A DNA stretch of 64,000 nt from Rutpela maculata (lineage: Eukaryota; Arthropoda; Insecta; Coleoptera; Cerambycidae): positions 100,583,829-100,647,828 of the forward strand of contig OW386292.2 in assembly GCA_936432065.2 (NCBI GenBank), written 5' to 3'. Positions within the stretch are counted from its first letter, which is position 1; each line of letters begins with the position of its first letter. The position numbers and the translations under genes are program-made. Positions 1 through 10,712 of this stretch are shown here, in pieces. The notes below the pieces were generated by a model. The model was not told the DNA's origin. It saw only the letters and a program-made list of their open reading frames with translations, and made no database searches.

Positions 1-1180
1 GATGTTGAAACTTTCCAGGATGGGATCTCGAGTCAAGCCACTAGTTCCTCTAAATTAAAAGAAGAAAGCAGAATGGACAAGTTGGAAAAATCTAATGAGG
101 AACTTAAAGCAATGTTTCAATCGTCTGTGGAAAGCTTTAATCCGGAAAAGGAAAAAGTGTGTTCAGATGTTGAGTCAATAAACGAGGTTTTCTTCGACGA
201 TCAAGAAGAACAAAGCCACATCCTCTCTTCTCCAGGATCTCGACCTAGGGGCGGACTGGTCTATTAATGAAGACTATGAGCTTGATTTCAATCCGCAGAC
301 GAGAAAGCAAGAACTGTCGATTCCTTCTGCTAAACCCCATATTGAGGCGCAAGGAATAGTGTCTTATATTAGAAAAATCATCATTTACTCGAATAAGATA
401 TTCAAAGGTACAAAAAAAGTTGCAAGCTTCTCCCGTGTTCACTGTTCTACAGGTGAACAACCAAATTTCCTATGTCTTCCAATGGAGCACCTCTTTGTGA
501 GCATATGGAAAAGGCGGATACAACATTCGGTGTTATTCTCCACGGGCTTCTACTTCAAAGGGATTCGTTCTCTATTATTGCTAAATATCCATCAATTAAG
601 AAGGATGTATAAGATACCCTAGCAGGACCCGATTTGGTCTTTAGGCAACTCTCTGATTATGTCCTGTAATATGTATGCGGTCGCAAGGCAGAAGTTATAG
701 AGCAAAGAAGAAAGTTGTTTCTTCCAAAAAATAAACAGGTAGCGTCGTTATTGAAGGCTATACCACCGTCTTCTTCTTTTTGAGACATAACCTCTGGCAG
801 AACTAACTAAACAGTATGGGAATTCCTTTTGTAAATCTTTCAGGAAGTCCACCGGCTACAACCAACCAGCTCCCAAATTTCCTCAAGCTCAAGCGAGGAC
901 AAACAAATCACCAAGAGGTCCCTTTACCCAAGTGGTGGCGTTGCCTTTCTCTGGTCAAAAGTACAAGTCCTCAAGAGGTTCTACCTCTAGAAAGAACTTA
1001 TATTCTGTCAAGAACTGAAAAGTCAGCTAAAAGACCAAGAAGGCTATGACGATTTACCAACATCGTTCAGGACAGGGCAACTAAAATGTTATTTAGAGCA
1101 ATGGAAGAAGATAGGAGCCCCAAAAAGAATTCTAGAAACCATAAAGGGTTACTCATTTATAGAAAACCTCCTATGTTGGC
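1..1180 (+). pseudogene. DIRS-like retrotransposon, gag region (decayed)
   Basis: Reading the plus strand across several frames gives a patchwork that resembles the gag of DIRS-type (tyrosine-recombinase) retrotransposons. An acidic N-terminal part (73-267) is followed in another frame by a segment around 280-360 rich in Pro and Gln. A further segment at roughly 500-800 is typical of DIRS gag helices (for example LAGPDLVFRQLSDY), and a linker near 1055-1150 precedes the reverse transcriptase. At least four frame changes and several stops break it, so no product is expected. It extends off the left edge. Assignment rests on recognised family style, not on a search, but the adjacent RT-like block agrees with it. 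Confidence 0.55.
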
Positions 1181-1214
1181 TCTCATGGGGGTCAACATTA
1201 ATTCTACATAAGCA

Positions 1215-1601
1215 ACCTTGGGGATGGACGCCGAGATAGAGAAGATGGTCGATCAAGGTGTTCTGGAAACATCCCATTTTGCAATAGGTTTTTTGTCTCA
1301 GATGTTTTTGATACTAAAGTCAGACGGCTCCAAAAGACCGGTCTTCAACTTAAAAGCTCTAAATTAATTTCTCCGCCCGAAAAAGTTTCACCTTATAAAT
1401 CATCTGATGGTGTCTTTATTTAAAGACCTGTTATTATTATTTCTATAAAGCAAGGATTTTATGACCAAAATCGACATGTCTCAAACATATTTCTATATTC
1501 CAATAAGAGAAAGATACCGAAGATTCCTATCTGTGCTTACATAACAACATCGTTATAATGTTTTCTCTAAGTCGTTTGAACATACTTTGCCAATATTTAT
1601 A
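1215..1601 (+). pseudogene. DIRS-like reverse transcriptase fragment
   Basis: The translation contains the start of a DIRS-style reverse transcriptase. A segment ends in SDGSKRPVFNLKALN, and after a stop and frame changes comes MTKIDMSQTYFYIPI, the block holding the first catalytic aspartate in this RT family. The RT breaks off at about 1601, where LINE sequence begins, and no YxDD block is present. The fragment is out of frame with itself and non-functional. Its last ~260 bases reappear at 2859-3099 on the far side of the LINE. Confidence 0.6.
1340..1601. repeat. Left copy of ~250-bp direct repeat flanking LINE
   Basis: Starts ggtcttcaacttaaaagctc and matches 2859-3099 almost base for base. 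The left copy has about 21 extra bases near 1422-1443. It is part of the DIRS RT fragment. Confidence 0.85.
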
Positions 1602-1629
1602 CGACATTTATATTTTTATATTTTTACGA

Positions 1630-2241
1630 CAAGTGGAAGATTTGGATCAACGCCGAAAAGTCGGAGTCCATACTCTTCACGCGCCGGTTCACTGAGAACC
1701 GCATCTTAACACCAATTTCGATAGGGGGTTGCCAAATTCCAATTAAAAGGTGCGTGAAGTATCTGGGGGTGAACTTAGACTGACGTTTAACATCCACGTT
1801 AACGAGACTGTACGAAAGGTGTACTCCATGTCCAGGAGTCTGTATCCGCTCCTGGCGCGGGGTAGCGGACTAAACAGGACAAATAAAAGATTGTTGTATA
1901 CGATGGTGATCAGGCCGGCCATCACATACGCGGCGCCGGTGTGGTGCAGCATCCCGGCTACGACAATGCGGAAACTAAGAGTTTTAGAACATAAATTTAT
2001 GCGCCTCATTTCAGACTCCGGTAAGTACATCTCCCTCAGAGACCTCTACGCACGTTGCCACGACATAACCCCACTAGCGGACTTCGTCCGGGAAACATCT
2101 CAAAAATTTTACCAATTCAAATTGGGCGACAGTCCGCTAACTCGAGACATAACACGAATCAGACAGCATAATGCCATACTTTTCGATATAAGACACCCAT
2201 TACCATACCAGGCGTTGCCTATCTTTCGGCAACCTCCCTAG
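1630..2241 (+). pseudogene. Jockey-type RT C-terminus
   Basis: Residues read first as WINAEKSESILFTRR, then after a frame change as an open stretch (1750-2241). That stretch contains LLYTMVIRPAITYAAPVW, the hallmark thumb and C-terminal region of Jockey-clade LINE ORF2 proteins. It is followed by the usual helix with LRVLEHKFMRLI. The palm with its catalytic aspartates is missing because the insertion is 5'-truncated. The open stretch ends at a stop at 2239-2241. Not functional alone. Confidence 0.8.
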
Positions 2242-2732
2242 CCAAATCTTTCCTATACCAAAATTTCCATTTCACTACCTTTTACCTTTCACCACTTTTT
2301 ACCTTTCACCACCTTTTACTCCCAAACCCCTTCTCTATTCTCTCTATTAGTCTTATTTTTGTTCTTTTTAAAATCCCCTCTTGACCAATAACTTCTTACA
2401 AATCAAAACCTTTTAAAATCATAACTTCCCCTTCACCCTACCTTTCCGAAGGCAGGTAGACCATCGGATGAAGGTTGTCATTTGTTCGAACGGGTTTTTT
2501 CATTGAGTTTTTCCCGTACTAGTAACCCGACCTCTTAAAACAGTGCGCGTGTGCGCGCTTAAACAAAATTCGCCATTTTCTATTTATTTCTAAGTAGTTC
2601 TAAGTATTTTAAAATCGTTCATGATTATTTTTCAATAAATTGTTAGGTTTAAGTTTTATTTCTTATTAAAACAGGAGCCCTAACCTCCACCCATTTTACT
2701 TACCGTTCTAGCCGAAGCTGGACCTGCCCCAC

Positions 2733-2780
2733 CCGGCCACCCATCTACCACGGCGTTGCGCGCCGTGGTGGTGTGGCCGG
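2733..2780. other. GC-rich hairpin in LINE 3' UTR
   Basis: Arms 2733-2755 and 2761-2780 (ccggccac...accacggcg / cgccgtggtggtgtggccgg) pair almost perfectly around a very short loop. LINE 3' UTR hairpins are often recognised by the element's own RT; that role here is inference. Confidence 0.6.
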
Positions 2781-2858
2781 CTCTGAACCGGGTTCCAATG
2801 CAGGCGCATTTTTTGTAACTGAAATGTTAATAAATCTTTTTGAATTGAAAATTGAATT

Positions 2859-3099
2859 GGTCTTCAACTTAAAAGCTCTAAATCAATTTCTCCGCCCGAA
2901 AAAGTTTCACCTTATAAATCATCTGATGGTGCCTTTATTTCTATAAAGCAAGGATTTTATGACCAAAATCGACATGTCTCAAACATATTTCTATATTCCA
3001 ATAAGAGAAAGATACCGAAGATTCCTATCTGTGCTTACATAACAACATCGTTATAATGTTTTCTCTAAGTCGTTTGAACATACTTTGTCAATATTTATA
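2859..3099. repeat. Right copy of ~250-bp direct repeat flanking LINE
   Basis: Matches 1340-1601 with few substitutions and one ~21-base gap. It ends at tactttgtcaatatttata and begins directly after the LINE tail. 3100-3377 beyond it is AT-rich sequence in which I see no feature. Confidence 0.85.
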
Positions 3100-3377
3100 T
3101 AATATTCTAAAATATTTTTTTATATATCATTCAGATGTTTATAAAAACTTTTCGAAATATTTTGCAAATATTTTTACTGTATTATTTTCTAAATAAGAAA
3201 TATATATGCAATATCTTTGTAACATTTTCGGTAATAGAAAGGTCGAATATTTACTTTTGAAGAAAATTGTAATTTACTATGAAATATTTATTTTTTAAGA
3301 AATGTAAAAAACATTTTCTTCTTGAAAATCAAAGAAAGTTATATTATAGACATTTATATATTTTAGCCATTTAAAAT

Positions 3378-3914
3378 TGTAGTGTCCCATCTTTGGACAA
3401 TCGACTTTAATGAGTATGATTTCTAAATTAAATATGTCGTTTGCTTGCGTTCTGAACTAATATTATATCGATTAATTGATTGCCGCCCTTTTTTAAATTA
3501 AATGTCGGTATTATCGGTAAGTTTCCGTTACGTAAACTAACATTCATTGGTGATTGCGGTAACGTAGTGACGTAACCTTCTCGCGCTCTTATGTGTTTTG
3601 TTTGGGTAGTTGTAGATATGTATGTATGTACGTTCGATTACGTTAATATAATTTCTTAAAAGGTAAGTAAAATTGTAGTCTAAAATTAGGGTATATGATA
3701 ATGTAGTCCAATCAGTCCGTTGTTTTGCTTGAGTCGATAGTTGATAGTTGCACTTCAGTAAAGACTCTGTTCTGTGATTGTACTTGGATTTGTAATTTCG
3801 GATTTACTTTTGTAAATGTAGTTGTAGTTTTGTCAATAAATAACAAAATCTAGTTCGGTCGTCAGCCATTTGAATGTTGTGTTCAATAAAGATTATTTAC
3901 TACTACTACTCACA
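3378..3914. mobile_element. Solo LTR with 4-bp target duplication
   Basis: The block begins TGTAGTG and ends ACTCACA, fitting TG...CA LTR ends. The 4 bases before it (3374-3377) and after it (3915-3918) are both AAAT, as expected for an LTR integration. Two aataaa signals (about 3834 and 3885) lie near the right end, consistent with a plus-strand LTR. No internal region or second LTR is seen, so it is best read as a solo LTR. The superfamily is not determined. Confidence 0.6.
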
Positions 3915-4222
3915 AAATCTAACATCATTTGTATGGGTTAAGTTAGGTTAGGATTTTCAATTTTTTTTCGTTGAAAACGTTTACATTGAAAAACAATCTC
4001 AGATTCGTGTTATACGACCCCTAATTAGTAAGTAAATGGTGAACAAATTTCGCAGTGTTAGATGGAGGTTAAATTTTCAAGAATTTTTTTCTCAAAAACG
4101 GTGCTTTTGCATTGAAAAATAATTTCAGATTCGTGTTCTCTAATTAGTATATGCCGTAAAAATGTTGCAAAAATTTGCAGTTTACAGCTTTCTCTAGAAT
4201 TATCTACCATTTTTTTTTTTAG

Positions 4223-4471
4223 ATAATTATGACAAAGCTTATGCCAAGCTAAAAAAAGCAGAATTAACCTCGGATGTCCAGACTGATACTGATGAAAATA
4301 TAACAGTAAAGAGAACACGCAATAAACCTCGCCGTTTATTGTATGAGAGCAGTGATGATGAAGTAGAAAGTTTTCATTCTCGGCCACCATCAGTAAAGAA
4401 ACAGCTACTTGCAGTGGCGAATACTGAAATTCCTCAAATTCATAATAAAGAATTTACTTCATTTATTAGAG
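4223..4471 (+). CDS. Exon-like segment of unknown gene
   Basis: An uninterrupted 83-codon frame is bounded by a textbook acceptor (T10 then AG at 4221-4222) and donor (G|GTAAGT at 4472). The translation is charged, with KRTRNKPRRLLYESSDDEVES, a basic stretch followed by an acidic patch. Such pieces occur in the linker of BEN-domain-type insect genes, but no BEN domain is visible. It may be an exon of a transposon-associated or host gene whose neighbours have been lost. Function unknown. Confidence 0.4.
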
Positions 4472-4959
4472 GTAAGTGATTTTACCGATGTTAATTTTTG
4501 TTTTGGTAATTACGTCGAAGGCTGAATCCAACTTTTTACATAAAGAAGGTAGGTAAAATTAGAACTATTTTAGTGTATTTTGATAGAAAAGTGCAGTCAA
4601 AAATGTAAATTTTAAAATCGGTTAGAAAAATTGTACATAGAAATTAATTTCGAATTTGTTTTGTGACCCTAAATTACAGTATTTTGATAATAGGTATATC
4701 AAAAAAATACGTTGGATCCAGTTTTCACAATTAAGTACTTAGGTACCATTTTTTTTATTGGCGAAAACATTTTAGATAAACTTGGTGATGGAAAACACCT
4801 CTCTTCGCAGTCTTCTCCATGTATTACACCTTCCAGTTCGATTGGCAGTTTTTCCAGTTTAGATAAAATAAAAATTGTAATTGGCAATATTCTAAATTTT
4901 CTAATGTTAATTCCAGAGGATGGAACGGTTTTATGGAAAAATATATAAGAATTGCAGAT

Positions 4960-5372
4960 ATCAGATCTCGAAAATTATTCCATTACCTTTTGTGGATAAT
5001 CCGCCAAGTAATTACGACACAACTTGTAATGTTTTATTAAATGCTGCAGATGATAATAGGCTGAAGCACAAACAAGCGACTTGCTTTGTAACATTCGATC
5101 AGCCGCTTTACATGAAAGCTAGTGAAATTTTGGCTTGCGAAAAAGATAAAGATCCAAATTCGTTGTCAGCTTTAAAGGTAAGACTTGGTGGATTTCATAC
5201 ACTAATGTCTTTTCTAGGAGCGATAGGATTCATTATGGATGGTAGTGGCCTTAAAGAAGCTCTGTGTTCAATCTATGCGGAAAAATCGGTTGAAAAACTG
5301 CCTACTGGACATGCTTACAGCAGAGCTATTAGAGGTCATTTCCTGATTTACCATGCTTTATCGAATATGGTA
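4960..5372 (+). pseudogene. Fragment of unnamed conserved protein family
   Basis: The open frame contains LPFVDNPPSNYDT, CFVTFDQPLYMKASEI, VRLGGFHTLMSFLGAIG and GHAYSRAIRGH. I recognise this as the core of a widespread but unnamed animal protein family usually annotated as uncharacterised, often in repeat-rich loci. The reading stays open to about 5365. It then runs straight into the Polinton-A polymerase, so the C-terminus is lost at that junction. No function is assigned. The upstream part (4712-4948) is open but has no recognisable motif. Confidence 0.45.
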
Positions 5373-6890
5373 TTTTATGGATTCATTTCGCTTCTTACCA
5401 GCCTCTTTAGATAAATTAAGTCAAACTCTAGAATCTGAACAATGTTCAGAGATAAAAAAATATTTCAGTGATCAATTCAAATTTGATTTAATACGTCGCA
5501 AAGGAGTTTTCTCTTACTCCTATGTGGATTCAATGGGTAAATTGAACGATACTGAATTACCTACACAAAATTTATTTTTTGATATATTGCGTGGTGATGG
5601 TGTTACCGAAGAGGATTATAGTCGAGCGCATGTTACTTGGCACACCTTTCAATGCCAGACTTTGGGCGAATATTCTGATATATACCTAAAATCGGAAGTA
5701 CTGCTATTGGCGGATATTTTTGAATACTTTCGTAAAATTTGTTTAGAAAAATTTACACTAGATCCTGCACAATATGTAGCGGCACCATCATTAAGTTGGG
5801 ATGCCATGTTGCGTAAGACAGGTGTTGAGCTTGAGCTCCTTACTGATATAGATATGCTTCATTTCTTGAGAAAAGGCATACGAGGCGGTGTTAGTCAATG
5901 TAGTAAAAGAATGTCCATTGCCAATAATAAATTTATTTCTAATTATAATTCTTCAAAACCTACATCATATATACTTATTTAGACGCCACGACTTTATACG
6001 GTTGTAGTATGAGTCAAAGTTTACCATTGGGGATTTAGATGGTTAAACTACAACGAAATTCAATATTTTGACTGTTCCCTTTTAAGTAATAATTCTGAAA
6101 GGGGTATATATTAGAAGTGGATTTGGAATGTCCTGAAAATTTGCATGATGCACATAATAATTTACCATTCTGCGCAGAAAATTTAATACCCCCAAATAGT
6201 AAACAATCTAAACTTATTTTAAACCTACATAATAAAACTAACTATATCATTCATTACAAGAATCTCAAACAATGTTTAGAACATGGTTTAAAATTGCAAA
6301 AAATTCATAGAATTTTGGAATTTTCGCAATCCCCTTGGTTGAAAACCTATGTTGATTTGATCACAGCGTTGCGAAATGCATCCAAAAATGCTTTTGAAAG
6401 AGATCTTTTTAAATTTGTAATAAACTCAATATTCGAGAAAACTATGGAAAATGTTGAAAATAGAGTCGATATAAAACTCATTTCTCACTGGGAAAATATT
6501 CGTGGAAGTGTTGGGGCTGAAGGATACATAAGTAAGCCTAATTATAAATCATGTTCAGTTTTCTCAGAAAATTTAGTAGCTACAGAAATATCTCAACTGA
6601 AAATTTGTTATAATAAGCCATTATACGTGGGTTACTCAATTTTAGAGATATCAAAAACAGTAATATATGATTTTTATTATTACTTCATCAAGCAAAAATA
6701 CGGTAATAATGCGACTCTGCTATACCGAGACAGATTCATTGATTTTAGAAATATTTACTGATAATGCTTATGATGACATAAAGAACAATTTAAGTTGGTT
6801 CGACACATCAAATTTTAGTAATGATAATATTCATGGTGTACCCAAAACGGTCTCATTGTTGGGAAAATGAAAGATGACTTTGCAGGCGCT
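5373..6890 (+). pseudogene. Polinton-A DNA polymerase B fragment
   Basis: This is a protein-primed family-B DNA polymerase of the Polinton type, truncated at both ends. It starts at the segment equivalent to FLPASLDKLSQTLE, lacking the zinc-finger, Exo I and HNH parts seen in Polinton-B. It keeps the Exo III-like YSDIYLKSEVLLLADIFEYF and the start of motif A (LDATTLYG, near 5977-6000). Frames break near 5985-6110 and 6720. The KxxxNSxYG block reads NSIFEKT (near 6423), replacing a conserved glycine with glutamate. Motif C reads YTETDS rather than YTDTDS. The C-terminus ends shortly after VSLLGK and MCP sequence follows in the opposite orientation. Clearly inactive. Confidence 0.85.
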
Positions 6891-6943
6891 TGTTAAATAG
6901 CGAAAAATTTGTCATGCGCATGTTGAAGTTTGAAAGCGTCACG

Positions 6944-7893
6944 TTATAAGTGTTTCTCATGCAATATGAGATAATATGCTGCAATGTCCGCAGTAGTAGG
7001 GGTATCCGTCTCAAATTCTATTCTCATAACTACGGATCCAGTCTGTATTACTTCTTTTTGTCGCGAACAATCAATATGAGTTATTGGTGCTAATTCTTTA
7101 AATTCTTCAGGGTTGAAAATTGGTTGACTTATTTTTCTACGGTAATAGGATTCTTGAAAATTACCAAACATATTATAGAGGGTGGCAGATTGTTGTTTCT
7201 AAAGTCCAAATATAAGTCATTGTTATCAAATTTACTCATATCAGATGTAATCATTCCTTTTCTACCTTTTTGGAAGGCTATTGTTACATGCCTAGGAGTT
7301 TCAACTTTGGTAGATGTTTTAACAGGCCATGTATGTCGGTTTGAAGTAGGTAAGGAAGGATATTCAATTAATTCCCAACTTCTAAATTTTATAGGAAGAT
7401 CCGCATTTCTATTGGTGATTTTATTTAGTCTAAGCTGCTCCGAGATGCTAACGGTAACGTGTAGTACTTTCCAAAATAATTTAGTAATAGTAATTTTTGG
7501 TTTTTGACTGTCATCTATACTCGTAACGATATCCATATCATTACTATTACGGATCAGTACTAATTCCTGTCTCATGTTAATGACAAACCTTCGAAAATCT
7601 TCAAAAAATCCTACCAATAATTTTAATGGTATGCATACATTGAAATTTCCGTTTGCATCTGCTATAATTTTGTCTGATATACCCATCTTCTTCTTTGGAA
7701 ACCATCTAGCATTTTGCAAGAAAACGCTTTCGTTATCATTATATGACAGATAACTTTTTAAAGTCGAAACTAAACCAACATTCCTCACAGAATCTATCAC
7801 TATACCATTCATTTCATATCTAATTTCTCGAAATGTAAAAGAAATCGCGTTGTTAATAAACTCCAATTTAGTAGTTGCAGACCCATCTTCTCT
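6944..7893 (-). pseudogene. Polinton-A major capsid protein, N-truncated
   Basis: Reading the minus strand from about 7893 gives a close relative of the Polinton-B major capsid (59787-60990). Shared blocks include FREIRYE-NG-VIDS-RNVG, NVCIPLKLL-GFFE, RSWELIEYP and THIDCSRQKE-IQ-GSVVMRIEFET. In this lineage it is a double-jelly-roll capsid that builds the icosahedral shell. The first ~62 residues are absent: the gene starts at REDGSATTKLEF, exactly where ATPase sequence begins on the other strand. A frame change near 7130-7170 separates the C-terminal part (6944-7171). Nonfunctional. Confidence 0.85.
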
Positions 7894-8367
7894 AAATCTC
7901 TGTATCAACCCAAATATGAATACCTCAGAAAGTTAATGAAGACTGTAAGAGAAATGGGGTATTACGAATACGATGATGGGGACACTGTTATACCTCCTGA
8001 AGATATTAAGCCAAATTCTATGATAATATTCGATGATTTAGCATCATGCAATCAAAATATCATTAAAAAGTTCTCCTTTGGACGTCATAAAAATACCGAT
8101 TATTTCTATTTATACCAAACTTACTCATCAATTCCTAAACAACTATGCAGAGATAATGCTAATCTTATTGTTATATTCCAACAAGATATGACTAACCTGA
8201 AACATATTTTTGATGATCACGTGAATGTTGATAAAAGTTTTCAAAATTTCAAAGAAGTATGCGCATTTTGCTGGAAAGATAAATATGGCTTTGCTGTGAT
8301 TGATAAAAATTGTGCTATAAATTCTGGCAGGTATCGTAAAGGATTCGATAAATTCATACATATATAA
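7891..8367 (+). pseudogene. Polinton-A packaging ATPase, N-truncated
   Basis: This is an A32/FtsK-like genome-packaging ATPase, which pumps DNA into the capsid in Polintons and related viruses. The frame starts at SKSLYQPKYEYL, matching residues about 60-75 of the Polinton-B copy, so the Walker A P-loop is lost. The Walker B-like block MIIFDDLASCNQN, the sensor region GRHKNTDYFYLYQTYSS and the C-terminal NSGRYRKGFDK remain open to a TAA at 8365. Without Walker A it cannot hydrolyse ATP. The start lies on a deletion junction with the capsid gene. Confidence 0.85.
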
Positions 8368-8398
8368 AGTAAATACACTAGATGTATGGTCAGTAAAC

Positions 8399-9358
8399 AT
8401 GGATAATCGAGTAACAGTGCAGCTGTTAAAGGCAAGGAAGGCGTTAAAAGCGAAATATAAAAGCTTAAAAAGTGATATTGTCAAATCGCAGTCACGATTA
8501 GAGAAAACTTACAAACCCTTAACTCAACCACTTAACGAATTGGTATCAAGTCTCAGTGATACTGATAATAATATTCTTCCAAAATATTATTTGAAAAGAG
8601 AATTTAAAGATGAATTGAGCCGTCAAAGTTTTAGCTCTAAACCAAGAAATCAGCCACCTTTAGAATACTATCATACAACGGCGCCAATCAATTTAGAAGA
8701 TGAAACATTTCAGTATGATCCAGCAACATCAAGGCATGAATTCGGTGAAAGCTATTTTGATGAAACATTTCCAACACCAATAACAGCGACAACAACAACG
8801 ACATTGACAGAATAGGAGCTTTATTTAGAATAATTCAAAAAACCACTCCACGAGCGTATATACAAGATAAAATTGAAGATGTTAAAAATGTGTTTGATAA
8901 TACCTTTGGTGTTTACTTCGACCCGTTTACAAAAAAATACGCAATTGGTGATTCTACTGTTGATTTTGATGGAGCCGATTTCTTGATTAACGATGAATTT
9001 AAATACAAAGGTACACCTAGATTATATGAATTAATGCTTAAAAAGCATCCTTTAGGATATCGAACAGCGGATGTGGATGCATATATTGATATTATTAAGA
9101 GGACTAATGCTCGGTACTTAGGTTACAATCCTGAAAAAGGTCTATCTACGTCACGCGCATCTAAATTTATCGATATTATAAAACCACGAGTTACGAATTT
9201 GTACTCGATGGCACAAGAGAAGACGGCTAAGAAAACTACTTAAAAAACAATAGCCTCAGCTTTACCAGCTATGTTACCAAGGTCGAGATCTAGTTCACTA
9301 CCTTCATCACAATTGATCAAAACTAGAAGTCAAGTGAAAAAAAAAAGGTGGAAACCTG
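8399..9358 (+). pseudogene. Polinton-A conserved virion-type gene (DUF8207-like)
   Basis: The first open part (8399-8815) begins 31 bp after the ATPase stop. It is rich in Lys and Ser, predicted helical near the N-terminus, with an acidic Thr-rich end. The reading continues in another frame (8812-9243) with DNTFGVYFDPFTKKYAIGDS and YKGTPRLYELMLKKHP. That block is recurrent in insect Polintons and, from memory, catalogued as DUF8207. An in-frame TAA (9241) interrupts it, and the frame runs on to about 9358. The first residues match the gene beginning at 63943 in Polinton-B, showing the same gene order after the ATPase. Exact role unknown; a structural or DNA-associated role is a guess. Confidence 0.65.
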
Positions 9359-9361
9359 AAA

Positions 9362-9532
9362 ATGATGGAACTTAATAACAAAAAAATTGAATATAAGCAT
9401 TTTGATGACTATAATGAAATTGTAGATCGGTTAAAATTGCTTACAGCATCGCAATTAGCGGGGAATACTGGATATAATAATGAAATACTTTCTATAATAG
9501 AGGAATTGAGGGAGGGTGAAATAATAAGATAA
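9362..9532 (+). CDS. C-terminal module of the virion-type gene
   Basis: A 56-codon frame starts ATG ATG and overlaps the end of the preceding frame by one shift. It contains NEIVDRLKLLTASQLAG and ILSIIEELREGEII. This helical module is normally the C-terminal end of the DUF8207-like Polinton protein, so I read it as the same gene displaced by a frameshift rather than a separate one. Confidence 0.5.
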   Translation: MMELNNKKIEYKHFDDYNEIVDRLKLLTASQLAGNTGYNNEILSIIEELREGEIIR

Positions 9533-9563
9533 ATAGTATGTAAAAAAATAGTACTGTCATTTA

Positions 9564-9885
9564 GTGTCCAACATTGAAGCTTTAACAATGCCTATCGATA
9601 AGTTTGGAAGGCATATGTTGCGAAATAGGTCAACGTATCCATCACCACATTTCAACTATTCACCTGTTTTAACATCATCACCAATATCATCACCATTTTA
9701 CATTTGTGAACCATCTTCACATCGTAGTAAATGTATTATAAATATTCGCGGTCATCATGAAAAATCTCAAAGTGTATTACGTTACACACTAGAAAACGCT
9801 GCAACTGAATACAAATTCTCCATATCTGGCAAAATTGAAAATATCGAGATTTCGCCCATTGATTCAACAATTTTTGTGAAAGAAA
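9564..9885 (+). CDS. Small conserved Polinton protein, fused to integrase start
   Basis: The open frame 9564-10013 has two parts. Residues 1-~105 (MPIDKFGRHML, SSPFYICEPSS, YTLENAATEYKFSISGKIENIEISP) look like the ~100-residue protein usually encoded just before the integrase in insect Polintons. Function unknown. The frame then runs without a stop into integrase N-terminal residues (VHKPARKHFRRRRVIVKGL). Whether this fusion is ancestral or from a small deletion cannot be told here. Confidence 0.5.
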
Positions 9886-10712
9886 TAGTAAACGAAGTCC
9901 ATAAACCAGCTAGAAAACATTTTAGAAGACGAAGAGTAATTGTTAAAGGCCTCAATGATCTTTATCAAGCAGATATGTATTATAGAAATGCGTCCATACG
10001 CGAAAATAAATAAAGGTTATAAATACATCTTAGTAGTCATTAATGTATTCTCAAAGTTTGTTTTGTGCGAACCAATGAAAAATAAAACTATGAAAGTGGT
10101 TGCCCAAGCAATGAAAAATATATTGTCACAGGTTAAAGTACAACCTACAAATTTGCAAACGGATATGGGTAAAGAATTCAACAAATTAATGAATGAGAGG
10201 AAAATTAATCATTATAACACATATTCAAATCTCAAAGCAAGTATTGCAGAAAGAGCGAACAGAACATTAAAAAATAAAATGTGGAAACAATTTAGTTTAC
10301 AAGGAAATTACAAATACATTTTACCGGATATTGTATGTATGTTAAAAAAAACATGAAAAATATTTACTGCGATTTATTTATAGCAACTTAAAGACAATCG
10401 ATCCAAGGAAACAAAAATTCAAAGTCAATGATCATGTGAGGATAAGTAAATATCGTGAGGCTTTTTCATATTTGGTCAAATGAAATTTTTAAAATCAGGG
10501 AAGTTCACCAAAGTAATCCTAGAACATATCTATTAGAAAATCAAGACGGTGATGAAATTAAAGGTGGTTTTTATGAACAAGAAATTCAGAGAGTAAAGTA
10601 TCCTGACGTATATCTTGTGGAAAAGATTCTAATAAGAAAGGGGAATAAACTTTATGTTAAATGGGGTTAGACAAGAGATATAATGCATGGATTTCAAATG
10701 ACCAAATTGTAT
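9886..10712 (+). pseudogene. Polinton-A DDE integrase with chromodomain
   Basis: This is a retroviral-type (RVE) integrase that would insert the linear element into host DNA. The catalytic triad is readable across two frames: D in LYQADM (about 9970), D in LQTDMGKEF (about 10155) and E in KASIAERANRTLK (about 10250). The frame breaks near 9975, 10350, 10440 and 10665. The C-terminal region contains the SH3-like part (TYLLENQDGDEIKGGFYEQE) and a chromodomain (YPDVYLVEKILIRKGNKLYVKW), ending in another frame with AWISNDQIV and a TAA at 10710-10712. The N-terminal HHCC finger is not evident. Inactive because of frameshifts. Confidence 0.85.

Larger units (their letters stand above)
1602..2858 (+). 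mobile_element. 5'-truncated Jockey-type LINE insertion
   Basis: This block sits between the two copies of the direct repeat. It carries the C-terminal third of a non-LTR reverse transcriptase, then a GC-containing 3' UTR with a strong hairpin and a 3' end rich in A and T (2820-2858, repeats of attgaa). A truncated 5' end and a simple 3' tail are normal for LINE insertions. No RT palm motif remains. Confidence 0.75.
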
